A stretch of DNA of 64,000 nt from Phytophthora sp. 'mugwort' (taxonomy: Eukaryota; Oomycota; Peronosporomycetes; Peronosporales; Peronosporaceae), in contig JAUCEF010000004.1 in assembly GCA_033558025.1 (NCBI GenBank), positions 1,364,001 to 1,428,000 of the forward strand. Reading direction: 5' to 3'. Positions 9,358 to 19,404 of this stretch are shown here, in pieces. A program made the translations under genes and the position numbers. The notes under the pieces were generated by a model. It was not told the DNA's origin. It saw only the letters and a program-made list of their open reading frames with translations, and made no database searches. Each line of letters starts with the position of its first letter. Within the stretch, counting starts at the first letter, position 1.

Positions 9358-11192
9358 TTACTGGGAGCTCGCACGCGCAGTCTGCACAGCAGATCGGGCT
9401 TCAGGGAACATGCCGACGTACTCCTGCGACGACAGGTACCTAACACTAATCTGGCGCTTGTTGAACCAGCGGCCATGCAGCTTCTTGGCGGCAGCTACAG
9501 CGCTCCCTACGTTCCCAAAGAGCACGTACACGAGACCGCCCTGCTTCTCCTTCTCCACATACGTGTGCAGCACAGACCCGTACTGACCGCACTCTTCCTC
9601 GACGTCCTGCTGGATTTCGACGGCCCATTCTGGGTTCCCACTCTTCTGTTCCTGGTACGCATCGAACATATTCTTCACCACGAAGCAAAATGATTCACTT
9701 CCTTCAATCTCCGACGACGTCATCAATGCCGATGCCTGCTCCGCCCGTAGCGCGGCGGTTGCAGCCATGCTATTGGTGTAGTCAGCAGTGGCTGACGTAG
9801 CAAGATATCCTCCAGTGCTACCACTCACTGATGGGAACAAGTTGACGTCGGTGCCAGCAAGTTTTGCCATCAGCGCTGAGCGTGACTGTGCGTTCATACT
9901 GAGTCCAGTCCCTTCGTCATCCTCGAGCTTCCATCGTCCACCTGTAGCATTATCCGCGCCAGTCACTGTGCCACCTGCACTTCGATTCCCACCGCTCACT
10001 GCGTTCTCATTCACAGGGCCCAGACGCAAGTAATTGCCTGCCAACTCGAGTCCGTTGCCCTTAGACAAGGCAAAGTTGGCTTCCTGAGGGCTACTGAACT
10101 GGATAAAGCTAAATCCCTTGGAGCGGCCCATCTCATCGCGGTTAATAGTCACCGACAGCACCTCACCAAACGACTGGAACACGATCCGCAGATCATCTTC
10201 CGTGATGTTTGTGTGAAGATTTCCGCAGTAAATTCGACTCGCCGCAGACAATGCCGACGCCGACATACCCCCTCCATTAAGCGCGCCAGCCAGTCCTACA
10301 CCTGGAGTATCCGCTGTAAGCGGAGCGGTCGGCCCGGCGGTAGCATTCATAACTGAGTCTTTCTTGGCAGCAAAGTTCTTTTCCGCTTCCGACGCCTTAA
10401 TCATGATCGGAAACACCTGAAAGTCCGGCACCTGACCATTCAGCAGTAAAACCTTGGGCACATCTTCCAAATTCGAGAGCTCCACGTACGCAAAACCCTT
10501 GGAACGGTTTGTGAACTTGTCACGAATCAGCAGCACGTTCTCGACCTTGCCCGTCTTGCCCAGGAAACGCTCTAGATCCTTCTCGCGCACTTTTTGGGTC
10601 AGTTGGCCTACAAATACAGTACGGTGGTCTCTCGTGAGCTCCATCAGCTCGCGCTGCTTGGCTCGCTCTGCACGCTCCGCCGACGTACTGCGCTCTCGTT
10701 CCTCCTTTGGAGCTGAGCGCGACCGACTCCTGCTCTTGCGTTTCCTTGTGGGAGGACGCTCCCGGCTCCGACTACGACTGCGCCCTCGATCACGTCGAGA
10801 GCTCCCGCGACTGCGACGTGGGGAGCGAGACCGCGAGCGAGAGCGACGAGAGCGTCGTCGACTCTTGGATCGGGAACGCGAGCGGTCCCGATGACGACGT
10901 CTCGAGTGGCTGCGGCTGCGCGTCCTGCTACGACGGCGAGAAGGGTAACGCGAGTCTTCTTCCGGTCTTCTATCCTCCTTGATGATCTCCATGTCGTGTT
11001 TAGTCTAAAATCCATTAAAAAAAAATAGAGTTACTACGGTGGGTTCAAATCATGATAACTCGAGTACTACAGAGGATACAGGAGTTAACGTTGCGTGGTC
11101 AGATAGCGTCGCATCTAGTCTTCAAAGTGCAGTACCTTGGCGGCAGCCTGGATGCCTTCCTGCAGCAGCGAGTCGATATCCTCGTCCGCCAT
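9358..11192 (-). CDS. RBM39: RBM39/CAPER-like splicing factor with RS domain, two RRMs and a C-terminal UHM
   Basis: Predicted nuclear pre-mRNA splicing factor related to U2AF65. The main frame runs from 11004 to 9358. I add a short first exon at 11192-11136, encoding MADEDIDSLLQEGIQAAAK, joined in phase across a 131-nt intron (gtactg...tttag) to TKHD-MEIIKEDRR. Human RBM39 begins with a similar acidic MADDIDIEAMLEA, which supports this. The full model is 567 aa. An RS-rich region covers about 40-130. RRM1 is at about 148-223 (RTVFVGQLT, KGFAYVEL) and RRM2 at about 276-348 (RIYCGNLH, KGFSFIQF). A U2AF homology motif at about 450-555 ends with GRWFNKRQISVRYLSSQEY. Without exon 1 the protein would start at the ATG at 10992 with 544 aa. 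The identity is confident; the first exon is inferred from sequence only. Confidence 0.9.
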
Positions 11193-11355
11193 AATTACCC
11201 CTCGCTTCCTGTCGAGTCGAGGGGCGCTCGAAATTAATAAAGCTTGGCAATTCATTTCGAGTAATGCAATTCAAAACCTGTCCTACGGCATCAATCCATA
11301 AATTATGTAACTTACATAAACTGTATCCATCTCACACTCCAACTTCCCCTTAACT

Positions 11356-14300
11356 ATGGCTACGAAGATGGAGGCGATGCGCGCCGAGGGCAACGCGTTC
11401 TTCAGCGCCAAGGACTTCCAGTCCGCCGTATCCAAGTACACGGAAGGCCTGGCGGCTGCTCCGCCGTCTTCCGAGCTCTCTGGTGATGAACTGAAGGCCG
11501 TAGAGACGCAGCGCGTGCTGCTTTGGAGCAATCGCGCCGCCTGCCTCCTGCAGCTCGAGGACTTCGCCGCAGCCGAGAAGGACTGCACACTGGCGTTGGC
11601 CATTGAGCCAGACAACACCAAGGCGCGATATCGTAGAGCGCAGGCGCATATGGGGATGGGCAACATGACGCAAGCTTTCAAGGACGTGCACCTGGTACTG
11701 CAGCAAGCGCCGACCAACAAAGCGGCTGCCGCGCTGGCCCGCAAGATCCAAGAGATGGTCCGGGAGGACGTTCATGGTGTGCAGAAGGCTTTGGATACTA
11801 TTGTGACTGGCATGCATGGAGAACAAGGAGATGCCAAGGTGAAGGAGGTGCTGCAGGAGCAGGAGAAGACGATCGAGGCACTGCAATATCTCGAGATGAA
11901 GAGCGTGACGGAGATCACGAGTTTGCCTGATGAAATTGCTAAACGAGGAGGACTTGCAGTGCTCTGGGAAGCAGTTAAGAGGCTTGTGGAGTTGAGTGAG
12001 AGTGAAGAAGACAAGAAAGAGACGCTGTGGACCATCTTGTCACACGTGGTGTCGTTGTTGTCGCTCTTATCGTCGGCGTCAATGGAACTGGCTGGACGGA
12101 CCTTTGAGACAAACAATGAAGCGCTGAGCAGTTTGTTGGAGTTACTTCACAACCAAGTGGCACTAGAGTACGAAGCGACTGGTTCGGAGAAGAAGATGCC
12201 GATACGAGGTCGCAAAGCGATTATTCGACTCTCAGCGTTCATTTTCAAGTATCTGCTGCTTGCGGCCAAGTCGGATGACGATGCGTGTGTTCGTCGTGTA
12301 TTAAGTGGACTGCTGGACGGTTTGCGGAGTCGTGAACGCGTGCTGCAGATTGCGGCGTTGGACGGTTTGCTCCACTTTATCTCAGTGTTAAGTGGACAGA
12401 CCTCAGCGAATAAAGACGACAGCACAGCTCAGCAATTAAAGACACGATTTGCAATGCTGGCACAAGAGTTGGGGCTCTTCTCGCTGCTGCATACCACAGC
12501 ATCCAGTGCTCTACCTGGGTTCGAAGCTGGTACGACTACCGAGCCGAGCTCGGAGCTGACAGCGGTGCTGCTAAGCCGTCTTCCGCTTGTCTTCACGCAA
12601 TGGCTTGCGCAGTTCGAGGGTGATGATACAATGCTGAAGAAAATGGTCCGGGACTGGTGTGTGTCTCCTGTGTTGGCTGCACGACCTTCGAATCGCACAC
12701 AACTCGCTCAAGGTTCTGCCTCGTGTCTTCTCCTATCAGCTTTGTTCCTTTCAAACGCCAAGCTTGCGCTCTGGGCTGTACAGCAAACAGGGAACGACGG
12801 TACTGCGTTTCTTACGCGACTTCACGAGTTCTTAACTGCATCACGAACGTTCGATGACGAGAAGACTCACACTCGGCAGTTGCAGGAGATTTGGGTCGAC
12901 TGTGTGGCTAGCATTTGTGGTGTCGAGCATGGTCCTGCGTGTGTTCCACCTGCATTAAGGATTGAAATCTACCGCATGTTACAGGCGTCGCTGGATGAAG
13001 ACGAAGACCTGATGCTACGTGCCAGCGCTCTAAGTATTCAGGTGAAGCTCGGTATCGTTGAGAAGACACTGGAGATGTCATCTGCAGATGGTCAGTTCTT
13101 TATGGACAACGTGTTTGAAGTGCTTGCGAGTGCTGAAGCCATGGAAAAGAAGCACAGAGAGGCGGAGAAGGCACAACAAAGCAAGGACCAACTGAAGAAG
13201 ACAGTATCTCGATCACAATTGTTCTGGAGTGGCGTATCTCCTAAAGAACGTGGCATTGAAGCGTTGTCGTATTTGATCACGTATACCCTCGTGAAGAACG
13301 CCTTTGTGAAGCACTCTGACGCCGTTGCTAGTGTGTTTCGGGTCGAATTTCCAAGCGTTAAAGACTCTAGCACTGGATCCCAAGCCAGTGCTGGCTTTCG
13401 ATCGAATGTGTACTATGGCATTGGATACATTTTACACCATGTCTTGACCTCTGAAGCTGCTATCAAGCGGAAACAAATGGAAGGCATGGAGATGACAGCA
13501 GATCAGTATGAAGAGCTGCAAAAAGCTCTCAAGCAAAAGTCTGTGCTTGAAGATGGCGATACTCCTGAGCACGTGCAGGCAAGAGTAACCAAACTTGCTG
13601 CATCACGTGATGTGTTGACGACGCTGGTGCAGCTTCTGAAGCTGTCAGCTACCAAGTCGGAAAATATTATGGAGATGGCTACACTCAGCGCTCTACATGC
13701 TGCAGACGCGCCCACAGTGCGAGGCAACTTGGTGCAGTGCGGTGTCTTCCAAGCGCTGATCCCATTAGCGTTGCACCACATCGCAGTAGCGAAGAGCAAA
13801 GGTACGAAACCTTTGAAAACTGCGTCGATTCAAGGGACCAAGATCTCGAATGCAGCCGGCCAGGCAATGGCCAAGATTTTGATCAGCACGAACCCGAATT
13901 TGATCCCGTCGTCTTCGTTGTTCTCGTCGATCCGGCCACTGCTCGATCTGTGCAAAGGTGACCAGCAATTGCTGCATTTCGAGGCACTTATGGCGCTCAC
14001 TAACATTGCAAGTGTCTCGGAGGAAACAAAGGCGCGTATTGTGGGAGAACCGCAGGGTCTGTCGACACTACAGTATCTACAGTTCTCGGAGCATGAACTG
14101 GTTCGTCGTGCAGCCACCGAGGCAATCTGTAACCTCCTACCTAATGACAAGGTGATCGAGCAGGTCTTTCTGAACGACGACAAGGTGCGTCTTTGGCTCG
14201 CATTTGCGTCTCTTGAAGACGAGGCCGAAGACTTTGAAACGGCTCGAGCTGCTGGAGGTGCGTTAGCAATGGTATCCCAGGTCTCACAAGTTAGCTGGGT

Positions 14301-14583
14301 CATCATGCGTCAAGGTGGACTCAATGCCTTCACTGCTATCATTGACAAGGGCTCGAATGTCGAGACGTTACATCGTGCTCTCTTCGCGATGCAGAACTTG
14401 CTTGACGCGATCTCCAGTGCGGTAAATGACGAGGAGAAGACTGAAGAACGGACCAAGTTTATGGATGAGGTTAAGCAGCACTGTACAACGCTGAAGCAGA
14501 AGCTGACTGCTCATAGTGGCAAGACTGAGCTCAAGACTGCAGCCCAGGCATGTCTCGTGGCTCTAGAACAGGTGATCGGCTAG
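11356..14583 (+). CDS. UNC45: UNC45-like myosin chaperone (TPR + UCS domain)
   Basis: Cytosolic co-chaperone that links Hsp90 to folding of myosin motor domains. A single-exon 1075-aa frame, somewhat longer than animal UNC45 (about 930-940 aa). Residues 1 to about 125 form three TPRs (AEGNAFFSAKDFQSAVSKY, LWSNRAACLLQLEDFAAAEK, AIEPDNTKARYRRAQAHMGM), the Hsp90-binding part. A central armadillo-like helical region follows. The C-terminal UCS domain, about 740-1070, has GQAMAKILISTNPNLI, FEALMALTNIASV, HELVRRAATEAICNL and ARAAGGALAMVSQVS. These are canonical UCS blocks. Within the central region (about 590-620) there is a Lys/Glu-rich insertion (EKKHREAEKAQQSKDQLKK) that may explain the extra length. 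The ATG at 11356 directly precedes the first TPR. Confidence 0.93.
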   Translation: MATKMEAMRAEGNAFFSAKDFQSAVSKYTEGLAAAPPSSELSGDELKAVETQRVLLWSNRAACLLQLEDFAAAEKDCTLALAIEPDNTKARYRRAQAHMGMGNMTQAFKDVHLVLQQAPTNKAAAALARKIQEMVREDVHGVQKALDTIVTGMHGEQGDAKVKEVLQEQEKTIEALQYLEMKSVTEITSLPDEIAKRGGLAVLWEAVKRLVELSESEEDKKETLWTILSHVVSLLSLLSSASMELAGRTFETNNEALSSLLELLHNQVALEYEATGSEKKMPIRGRKAIIRLSAFIFKYLLLAAKSDDDACVRRVLSGLLDGLRSRERVLQIAALDGLLHFISVLSGQTSANKDDSTAQQLKTRFAMLAQELGLFSLLHTTASSALPGFEAGTTTEPSSELTAVLLSRLPLVFTQWLAQFEGDDTMLKKMVRDWCVSPVLAARPSNRTQLAQGSASCLLLSALFLSNAKLALWAVQQTGNDGTAFLTRLHEFLTASRTFDDEKTHTRQLQEIWVDCVASICGVEHGPACVPPALRIEIYRMLQASLDEDEDLMLRASALSIQVKLGIVEKTLEMSSADGQFFMDNVFEVLASAEAMEKKHREAEKAQQSKDQLKKTVSRSQLFWSGVSPKERGIEALSYLITYTLVKNAFVKHSDAVASVFRVEFPSVKDSSTGSQASAGFRSNVYYGIGYILHHVLTSEAAIKRKQMEGMEMTADQYEELQKALKQKSVLEDGDTPEHVQARVTKLAASRDVLTTLVQLLKLSATKSENIMEMATLSALHAADAPTVRGNLVQCGVFQALIPLALHHIAVAKSKGTKPLKTASIQGTKISNAAGQAMAKILISTNPNLIPSSSLFSSIRPLLDLCKGDQQLLHFEALMALTNIASVSEETKARIVGEPQGLSTLQYLQFSEHELVRRAATEAICNLLPNDKVIEQVFLNDDKVRLWLAFASLEDEAEDFETARAAGGALAMVSQVSQVSWVIMRQGGLNAFTAIIDKGSNVETLHRALFAMQNLLDAISSAVNDEEKTEERTKFMDEVKQHCTTLKQKLTAHSGKTELKTAAQACLVALEQVIG

Positions 14584-14636
14584 CTAAGAAACACAACAGA
14601 TAGCAGAGAGAAGGATTGCATGTTTCTCAGACTTGT

Positions 14637-15058
14637 CTAGTGGTCGAGTTTGATAGCGGACGGGGAGATCGCAGCGCCGTAGACCGTCACAATGCAGTAA
14701 ATGGTACTGTTCTCCCAGAGTACAGTACAGTATCCGTCCATCGTTGGGTCCCAGAAGCAGGCAGCTGCTGTCGTCATACCCGCGCCAGTCTTCTGCATGA
14801 TGAGGCATGTGACTGCGTACTTGAAAGGCTTATTGAGGTTCTGTAGCCCCGTGAGCACACTCGCCACTAGTGTGTTGGACCAATCCATCACCTTTTTGCG
14901 GTTGTATATCGTGTCCTTCAGCGCCGATTCGATCGCCGTCTTCGCGATCGGCAGCACGTCCTCCTGCGAGAATTCACTCTGCAATTGAAGCACCACAAAG
15001 CGTGAGCGGTCATTCAGTAAACAACAAGCGATACGATCCTCACCTCGTTCGTGTCCAT
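14637..15058 (-). CDS. DYNLT1: Dynein light chain, Tctex1 type (DYNLT)
   Basis: Cargo-binding and intermediate-chain-binding light chain of cytoplasmic or flagellar dynein. Two exons: 15058-15044, encoding only MDTNE, and 14978-14637, with a 65-nt intron (gtgagg...gcag) in phase 0. The total of 118 aa is typical for the family. Signature blocks in order: AIESALKDTIYNRKKVMDW, LNKPFKYAVTCLIMQKTGAG, AAACFWDPTMDGYCTVLWE and YCIVTVYG. A CCATTTGTCAAAAC motif (plus coordinates about 15073-15087), resembling the oomycete initiator, lies 15-30 nt upstream of the ATG. The gene is convergent with UNC45, whose stop lies 54 nt away. Confidence 0.92.
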
Positions 15059-15251
15059 GAACAAAGTCTTCACGTTTTGACAAATGGATGTCTTCCGCGT
15101 CGTTTCGCGTCCTCGTACTTATGCTTGATCTTGTTTTACACCAGTTACACAATATGTGTCCAACGAAGTGACCGTATGTTAAATTAAAGCAAACTCCAGC
15201 AAACTGTAGGATGCGGCAATTTATACCGGACAGAGTTCAATGAGTCTTTTT

Positions 15252-15270
15252 GCCCATTCACTGCACATTT
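15252..15270 (+). promoter_or_regulatory. Oomycete initiator (Inr-FPR-like) upstream of UBC9
   Basis: The sequence here reads gcccattcactgcacattt, close to the oomycete core promoter consensus (CATTYYNCA followed by a WTTT flank). It ends 30 nt before the UBC9 ATG at 15300, a normal distance for the transcription start in Phytophthora. Confidence 0.45.
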
Positions 15271-15299
15271 CTAATTGAGGCGGGAAGGTAAGCGCAGCG

Positions 15300-15782
15300 A
15301 TGAGTGACGACTCGATCGCAGTGCAGCGGCTCCGGCAAGAGCGCAAGAACTGGAGGCGGGACCATCCGGCGGGTTTCTGGGCCCGTCCCATCGCCAGCGA
15401 TGACGGCTCACTGAACCTCATGATGTGGCACGCAGGCATCCCGGGCAAAGCTGGCACGGACTGGGAGGGCGGAGTGTTTAAGATGTCGCTGGCCTTCTCC
15501 GAGGACTACCCGAGCAAGCCTCCGCTCGTCAAGTTCACGCCGCCTCTTTACCACCCGAACGTGTACCCGTCGGGCACGGTCTGTCTGAGCATCCTTAACG
15601 AGGACAAGGACTGGAAGCCTAGCGTGACCATTAAACAGATCCTCAAGGGTGTGCAAGACTTGCTGGACCAGCCCAATATGGCCGACCCAGCGCAGCGCGA
15701 GCCCTACATGGACCTCAAGAACGACCCGGAGCTCTACAAACGTAAAGTGCGTCAACTGGCGCTCAAGAACCGAGAGAGTTAG
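15300..15782 (+). CDS. UBC9: SUMO-conjugating enzyme E2 UBC9
   Basis: Transfers SUMO from the E1 to lysines in PsiKxE sites of target proteins. The frame of 160 aa is close to human UBC9 (158 aa) and complete in one exon. The E2 fold is recognisable throughout: [10 protein letters not shown] near residue 21, [20 protein letters not shown] at 78-97, with catalytic Cys95 preceded by the HPN oxyanion motif (85-87), then [40 protein letters not shown] forms the C-terminal helices. UBC9-type features, such as the basic N-terminal helix ([12 protein letters not shown]) and the DKDW insertion after the active site, distinguish it from ubiquitin E2s. Confidence 0.95.
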   Translation: MSDDSIAVQRLRQERKNWRRDHPAGFWARPIASDDGSLNLMMWHAGIPGKAGTDWEGGVFKMSLAFSEDYPSKPPLVKFTPPLYHPNVYPSGTVCLSILNEDKDWKPSVTIKQILKGVQDLLDQPNMADPAQREPYMDLKNDPELYKRKVRQLALKNRES

Positions 15783-15986
15783 ACGAGGAAAGCACAAGAG
15801 GAATAGGACGATGGCTGGTGCGAGTTAATACAGGTGAGAAGGAGAAAGAGAGGTCCTCGGTCGTATTAAAGACTCGAGAGCGCTATGCTGCAGATGACTA
15901 CGGCTCCAACTTGAGCACACAACTGTACGTCACTCTATCTCCTCCTCTTTACCGATCCAGCATGGATGAAAAGACTTGTAGCAGCT

Positions 15987-16805
15987 CTAGTCCTTCTTGA
16001 GTGCGAACATCTCCCTTTCAGTGCCCGATGCCTTGATGGTTAGGATCTCCACGCTATCACCCGTGTAAATATCTCTCTATACTCAACAAAAACAACAAGA
16101 CAGCATCAGTAACCAGCTATCCCGTAACCATTCCAACTGTCATCGACGTACTTCTCCAGCTGTAATGAAGGCATCCTTGATGATGTCCTTGGTCTCCTGC
16201 AGCGTAAGCATCTTCTTGGGGTCCGAGCGGGTGTCGTGCTCCACCAAATTGTCCAGCAGCGGGATCATCAAGTGACCGCCGGATCCTTGCGCCGCGCGCG
16301 TCACGCGGTCATACGAGCCAATGGCGTCATACGTGTACACAGCTCCCTTGCCCTCCTCGTCGATACCGCACAGGATGCAGAAGGCGTAGTAAGGGAAAAA
16401 GCGACGTGAGTACAGCGTATTCATGAGCAACTGCGACATGGCGCTCGAACTCATGGACGTCTCGTTGTCGTGCTGGTACATTTGCGCACGGATACTCAGC
16501 ACACCGCGCAGCTGGATAATGTCGTTATGTGAGCCCGGGCAGCCCAGCACCGTCGTGGGCGTCAGCTGGTGAAGCTTGCTCTCATCGCGGCTCAGTACCG
16601 AGTAGCCCGTGCTCAGGCGCGTGTCGCCGGCCACCACAACAAAGTCTTCGCCCGCGATGGCCAGCACAGTGCCGCCGTTGAAATCATAAGGCTCCCAGTT
16701 GGCACGTGCCTGCTCATGCACGCCCTCGGCCTGCACATCGCGCAGACCCAGCTTGGCGTCGCCGCTCGTCGTCCACGCTACCGCCTCTGGCATACTACGA
16801 GACAT
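15987..16805 (-). CDS. PSMB1: Proteasome subunit beta type 1 (beta-6)
   Basis: Non-catalytic beta subunit of the 20S proteasome core. Two exons, 16805-16152 and 16076-15987, with a 75-nt intron (gtacgt...tatag) give 247 aa. The Ntn-hydrolase fold begins after a short propeptide-like stretch with FNGGTVLAIAGEDFVVVAGD, followed by TRLSTGYSVLSRD and LGCPGSHNDIIQLRG. RFFPYYAFCILCGIDEEGKG and AVYTYDAIGSYDR are specific to beta-6. The last exon encodes RDIYTGDSVEILTI, the conserved final strands, which confirms the splice. Beta-6 lacks the catalytic N-terminal threonine chemistry of beta-1, -2 and -5. It is divergent from the Tim17-family gene across about 350 bp. Confidence 0.94.
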
Positions 16806-17158
16806 GATCGATCTTTAAGGCCGAAGATTTTCTTCCCCTTCACGGGGGGATAATATAGTCACTTTTTATCGACGAAGCCCCCGGTAGAGTGACTTCTTAA
16901 CCGATATACCCGCCAACAAAATAATTAGGTTGACCTTTTTTTCGTAAAGAGATCGAGAATACACGATGTGTACGTAATTCTTATCGGTATACTGGTATTT
17001 CTAGCCGCACGTTTGTTGGCTAGCCGAGCGGCTCATTCCAGCCGTAGAGACCTGTCAAGTGGAGTATTGTCCCCGCTTGCTGTAGCTCTCCTGCCAGCTC
17101 ATCACCTCAAGCGTGCCACTACAGTCCAGAGACCAAGTATAGCTGATCAATTGCTACA
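16806..17158. other. Bidirectional promoter region between PSMB1 and the Tim17-family gene
   Basis: 353 bp between two divergent start codons. It holds the initiator-like element at 17030-17046; otherwise only shadow frames are seen. Confidence 0.5.
17030..17046 (+). promoter_or_regulatory. Oomycete initiator-like element upstream of the Tim17-family gene
   Basis: ggctcattccagccg matches the GCTCATTYYNCA initiator consensus except at the end. It lies 113-129 nt upstream of the ATG at 17159, so the 5' UTR would be longer than usual, or a later start site is used. Confidence 0.4.
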
Positions 17159-17641
17159 ATGGAGCGTGAGCCGTGTCCTTTCCGTATCGTTGAGGACGCG
17201 GGCGGAGGTTTCGTGCTGGGCGCAGTGTTCGGCTCGGGTTGGTACACGTTCAAGGGCGCGCGCAACTCGCCGTCGGGCCAGCGCATCCGCGGCGCCATTT
17301 ACAACGCCAAGATGCGCACGCCTGTCCTGGCCGGCGGATTTGCCGTCTGGGGCCTGCTTTTCTCCTCGTTCGATTGCTCCTTTGAGGCGTTGCGACGGAA
17401 GGAGGACCCGTGGAACTCCATCCTGGCCGGCGCGGCCACGGGTGGCGCTCTGGCGGCCCGCGCCGGGCCTCGCGCTGCTGCGGGCCAGGCACTCATCGGT
17501 GGCGTGCTGCTGGCCGCCATTGAGGGCGTGAGCATCATGGTGAACGAGTGGTTCACGCCGCAACCCGACCAGGGCATGGCTGGCGACATGATGGGCAATC
17601 CAGATCTGGACGAGCAGAAGCTGGCGCCGCCGTCGTTCTAA
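17159..17641 (+). CDS. TIM17: Tim17-family inner-membrane translocase subunit
   Basis: Component of the TIM23 presequence translocase of the inner mitochondrial membrane. The 160-aa single exon starts MEREPCPFRIVEDAGGGFVLGAV, the typical Tim17 N terminus. Four hydrophobic, glycine-rich segments follow at about 17-35, 62-80, 90-108 and 112-130. PRNS-like residues appear in ARNSPSGQRIRGA, and the matrix loop has FSSFDCSFEALRRKEDPWNS, characteristic of Tim17. The Cys in that loop is conserved in the family. The C-terminal tail is short and acidic/polar. Confidence 0.92.
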   Translation: MEREPCPFRIVEDAGGGFVLGAVFGSGWYTFKGARNSPSGQRIRGAIYNAKMRTPVLAGGFAVWGLLFSSFDCSFEALRRKEDPWNSILAGAATGGALAARAGPRAAAGQALIGGVLLAAIEGVSIMVNEWFTPQPDQGMAGDMMGNPDLDEQKLAPPSF

Positions 17642-18380
17642 CTGGACGACCGGCTCGGCTTTTTGCCGGCTTGTGTTTGTTATATAACAGGCGGGCCGTG
17701 CGTTCGTCCTGCTCTGCTGATTGGGACTACAACATGATGCTGCCCTCCTTAATTATAGGAAGGACTTACGCTCCCGGATCGTTAGGATCCGGGCCGAGGA
17801 TACATAGAGGAGAAGAACAAGACGGAGAGGTGGAGGGTGTCTGCAAGTCCAATATGTCAGCTTGAAGCGGAGCGGTCGTGGGCTTGTGGAGGACGAAGTG
17901 CGAGAGGGAAAGAAGAGTTGCGGACGTGTCGACAGGAGAGAAGCAGAGATAAAGCGATAACCGACGCGGAGAACGAATGGCAATGTAACCTTAGACGCTT
18001 CAACGAGCTTGGATTTCTCTGTAAGGATGCACGGGAGCCTAGGCACTAAATGCTGCGAGGTTCAGTGCAACCTGCAGAAATCCATGCGTATTTTTTATTG
18101 ACATCTGGTCCAGGACGCGTGGTTATTGCAAAGTATTAGATAAACTGGGGGTGGTGGATTTATGAGTGCTCGTCGCCCGTTATTTCGGTCAAAGACGCAG
18201 ATATCGACAAGAAAAACCGGTGGAAACGCACCATGGCATATGCCGAAACGGACTTGGGAAGCCAGGACTGCAGGACTTGCACCTTACGAGCGGGGCTTTG
18301 AATTGAAGGGGCTTGTCTCAAAAGTGCACAAAGGAACGAGTGCGTACTTTCCGCCCTGATTGTCGTTCGAAGCTCAGAAG
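17642..18380. other. Intergenic region with a small hairpin
   Basis: About 740 bp between the Tim17-family stop and the SNARE start. The 8-bp inverted repeat cccggatc/gatccggg (17773-17793) lies in the Tim17 downstream region. Short frames at 17837 and 18162 show no conserved features. It probably contains the 3' UTR and the SNARE promoter. Confidence 0.5.
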
Positions 18381-19288
18381 ATGGCGGAGATTAGCTACTA
18401 CGATGCGGACCTGAGCGATGCTATCACGAAGCTCAACGATCTCATGGGTAAAGTCGCCAAGGCGCCACCCGGTGTTCGGCCCGAGGTACGAACAAGCACT
18501 TTACTAATGATAAACTGTTCGTACTTCCTTTCTTACCTTTTGTGTTATGAAGTAGATGCTCGCGATGGCCGAAGTAAAGCTCAAGGAGATGATTGAGCTT
18601 AAGAAGGGGTTTCAATTGGCACTACGACAAGCTCCACGCGACCAGGTCTCTGCCTTCCGTGAGGTTCGTTGCTGCTAAGAGTTCCAAGTTCACCTTCTAT
18701 CAGCACAAATTTTGTTAACTTATCTTGCGATAACAGAAATTTGAAGAGCATTGTGCTCGTGTCGAAGAGCTTTCGAGTGAATATCGATGGGCCAAGGCTG
18801 AACAGGAACGCAATGGACTCTTCGGTGATCGAACTGCAGCTAGCGCAGCTGGGACTCGAGTCTCAAACGGCATGGGAAACAAAGAATTGCTTGATAAAAC
18901 GCTGGACATTCAGTCAAAGACGGAACAAAGTCTCATGAGCACGGCCAAGATGGTGGAGCAGTCGAAAGACGTCGCGGCGGCCACGGCAGAGACGCTACGC
19001 AGTCAACGTGAGCATATTGTCGAGATCACAGACGCCGTTATGGGTATCGAGGATAGCCTACAGCGAGCAGACAAGCTTATCCGCTCGTTCGCAAGACGGA
19101 TGGCCACAGACCGAGTCATTTTGCTCTTTACTTTCCTGGTCATCGTCGGAATCGCTGGTATCGTCGGCTATAAGTCCGTCCATCCGAACGATACGACGTT
19201 CTACGTACCAGATGAAGTGACTCCCCCGGATCCGACCGCACTGTACAACACCACTGTAAATGCAATCAACAGCACGCTCAGCTCATGA
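18381..19288 (+). CDS. Qb-SNARE of the NPSN/Vti1 group
   Basis: Membrane-fusion protein. Three exons, 18381-18485, 18556-18663 and 18737-19288, all joined in phase 0 with introns of 70 and 73 nt, give 254 aa. Exons 1-2 and the start of exon 3 form the N-terminal helical bundle (LSDAITKLNDLMGKVAKAPP, LAMAEVKLKEMIELKKGF, KFEEHCARVEELSSEYRW). The SNARE motif spans about 125-190 in exon 3, with the zero-layer Gln in RSQREHIVEI. RMATDRVILLFTFLVIVG starts the transmembrane anchor. NPSN proteins of plants share the R-Q/R-M-A-T-D-K/R sequence before the anchor. Unusually, the anchor is followed by about 40 luminal residues with three N-glycosylation sequons (NDT, NTT, NST). A Vti1-type assignment is possible, but the NPSN resemblance is better. 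Confidence 0.85.
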
Positions 19289-19404
19289 AAGACACGTCAA
19301 TTCAGTAGCAGTAGCGAGACATCCTTTAGCCTACTTCAAACCCCCTTCAACAATGTCGAACTTCAAACAGGGATTGCTTGTTATGATGACAAAGTGCATG
19401 CATC

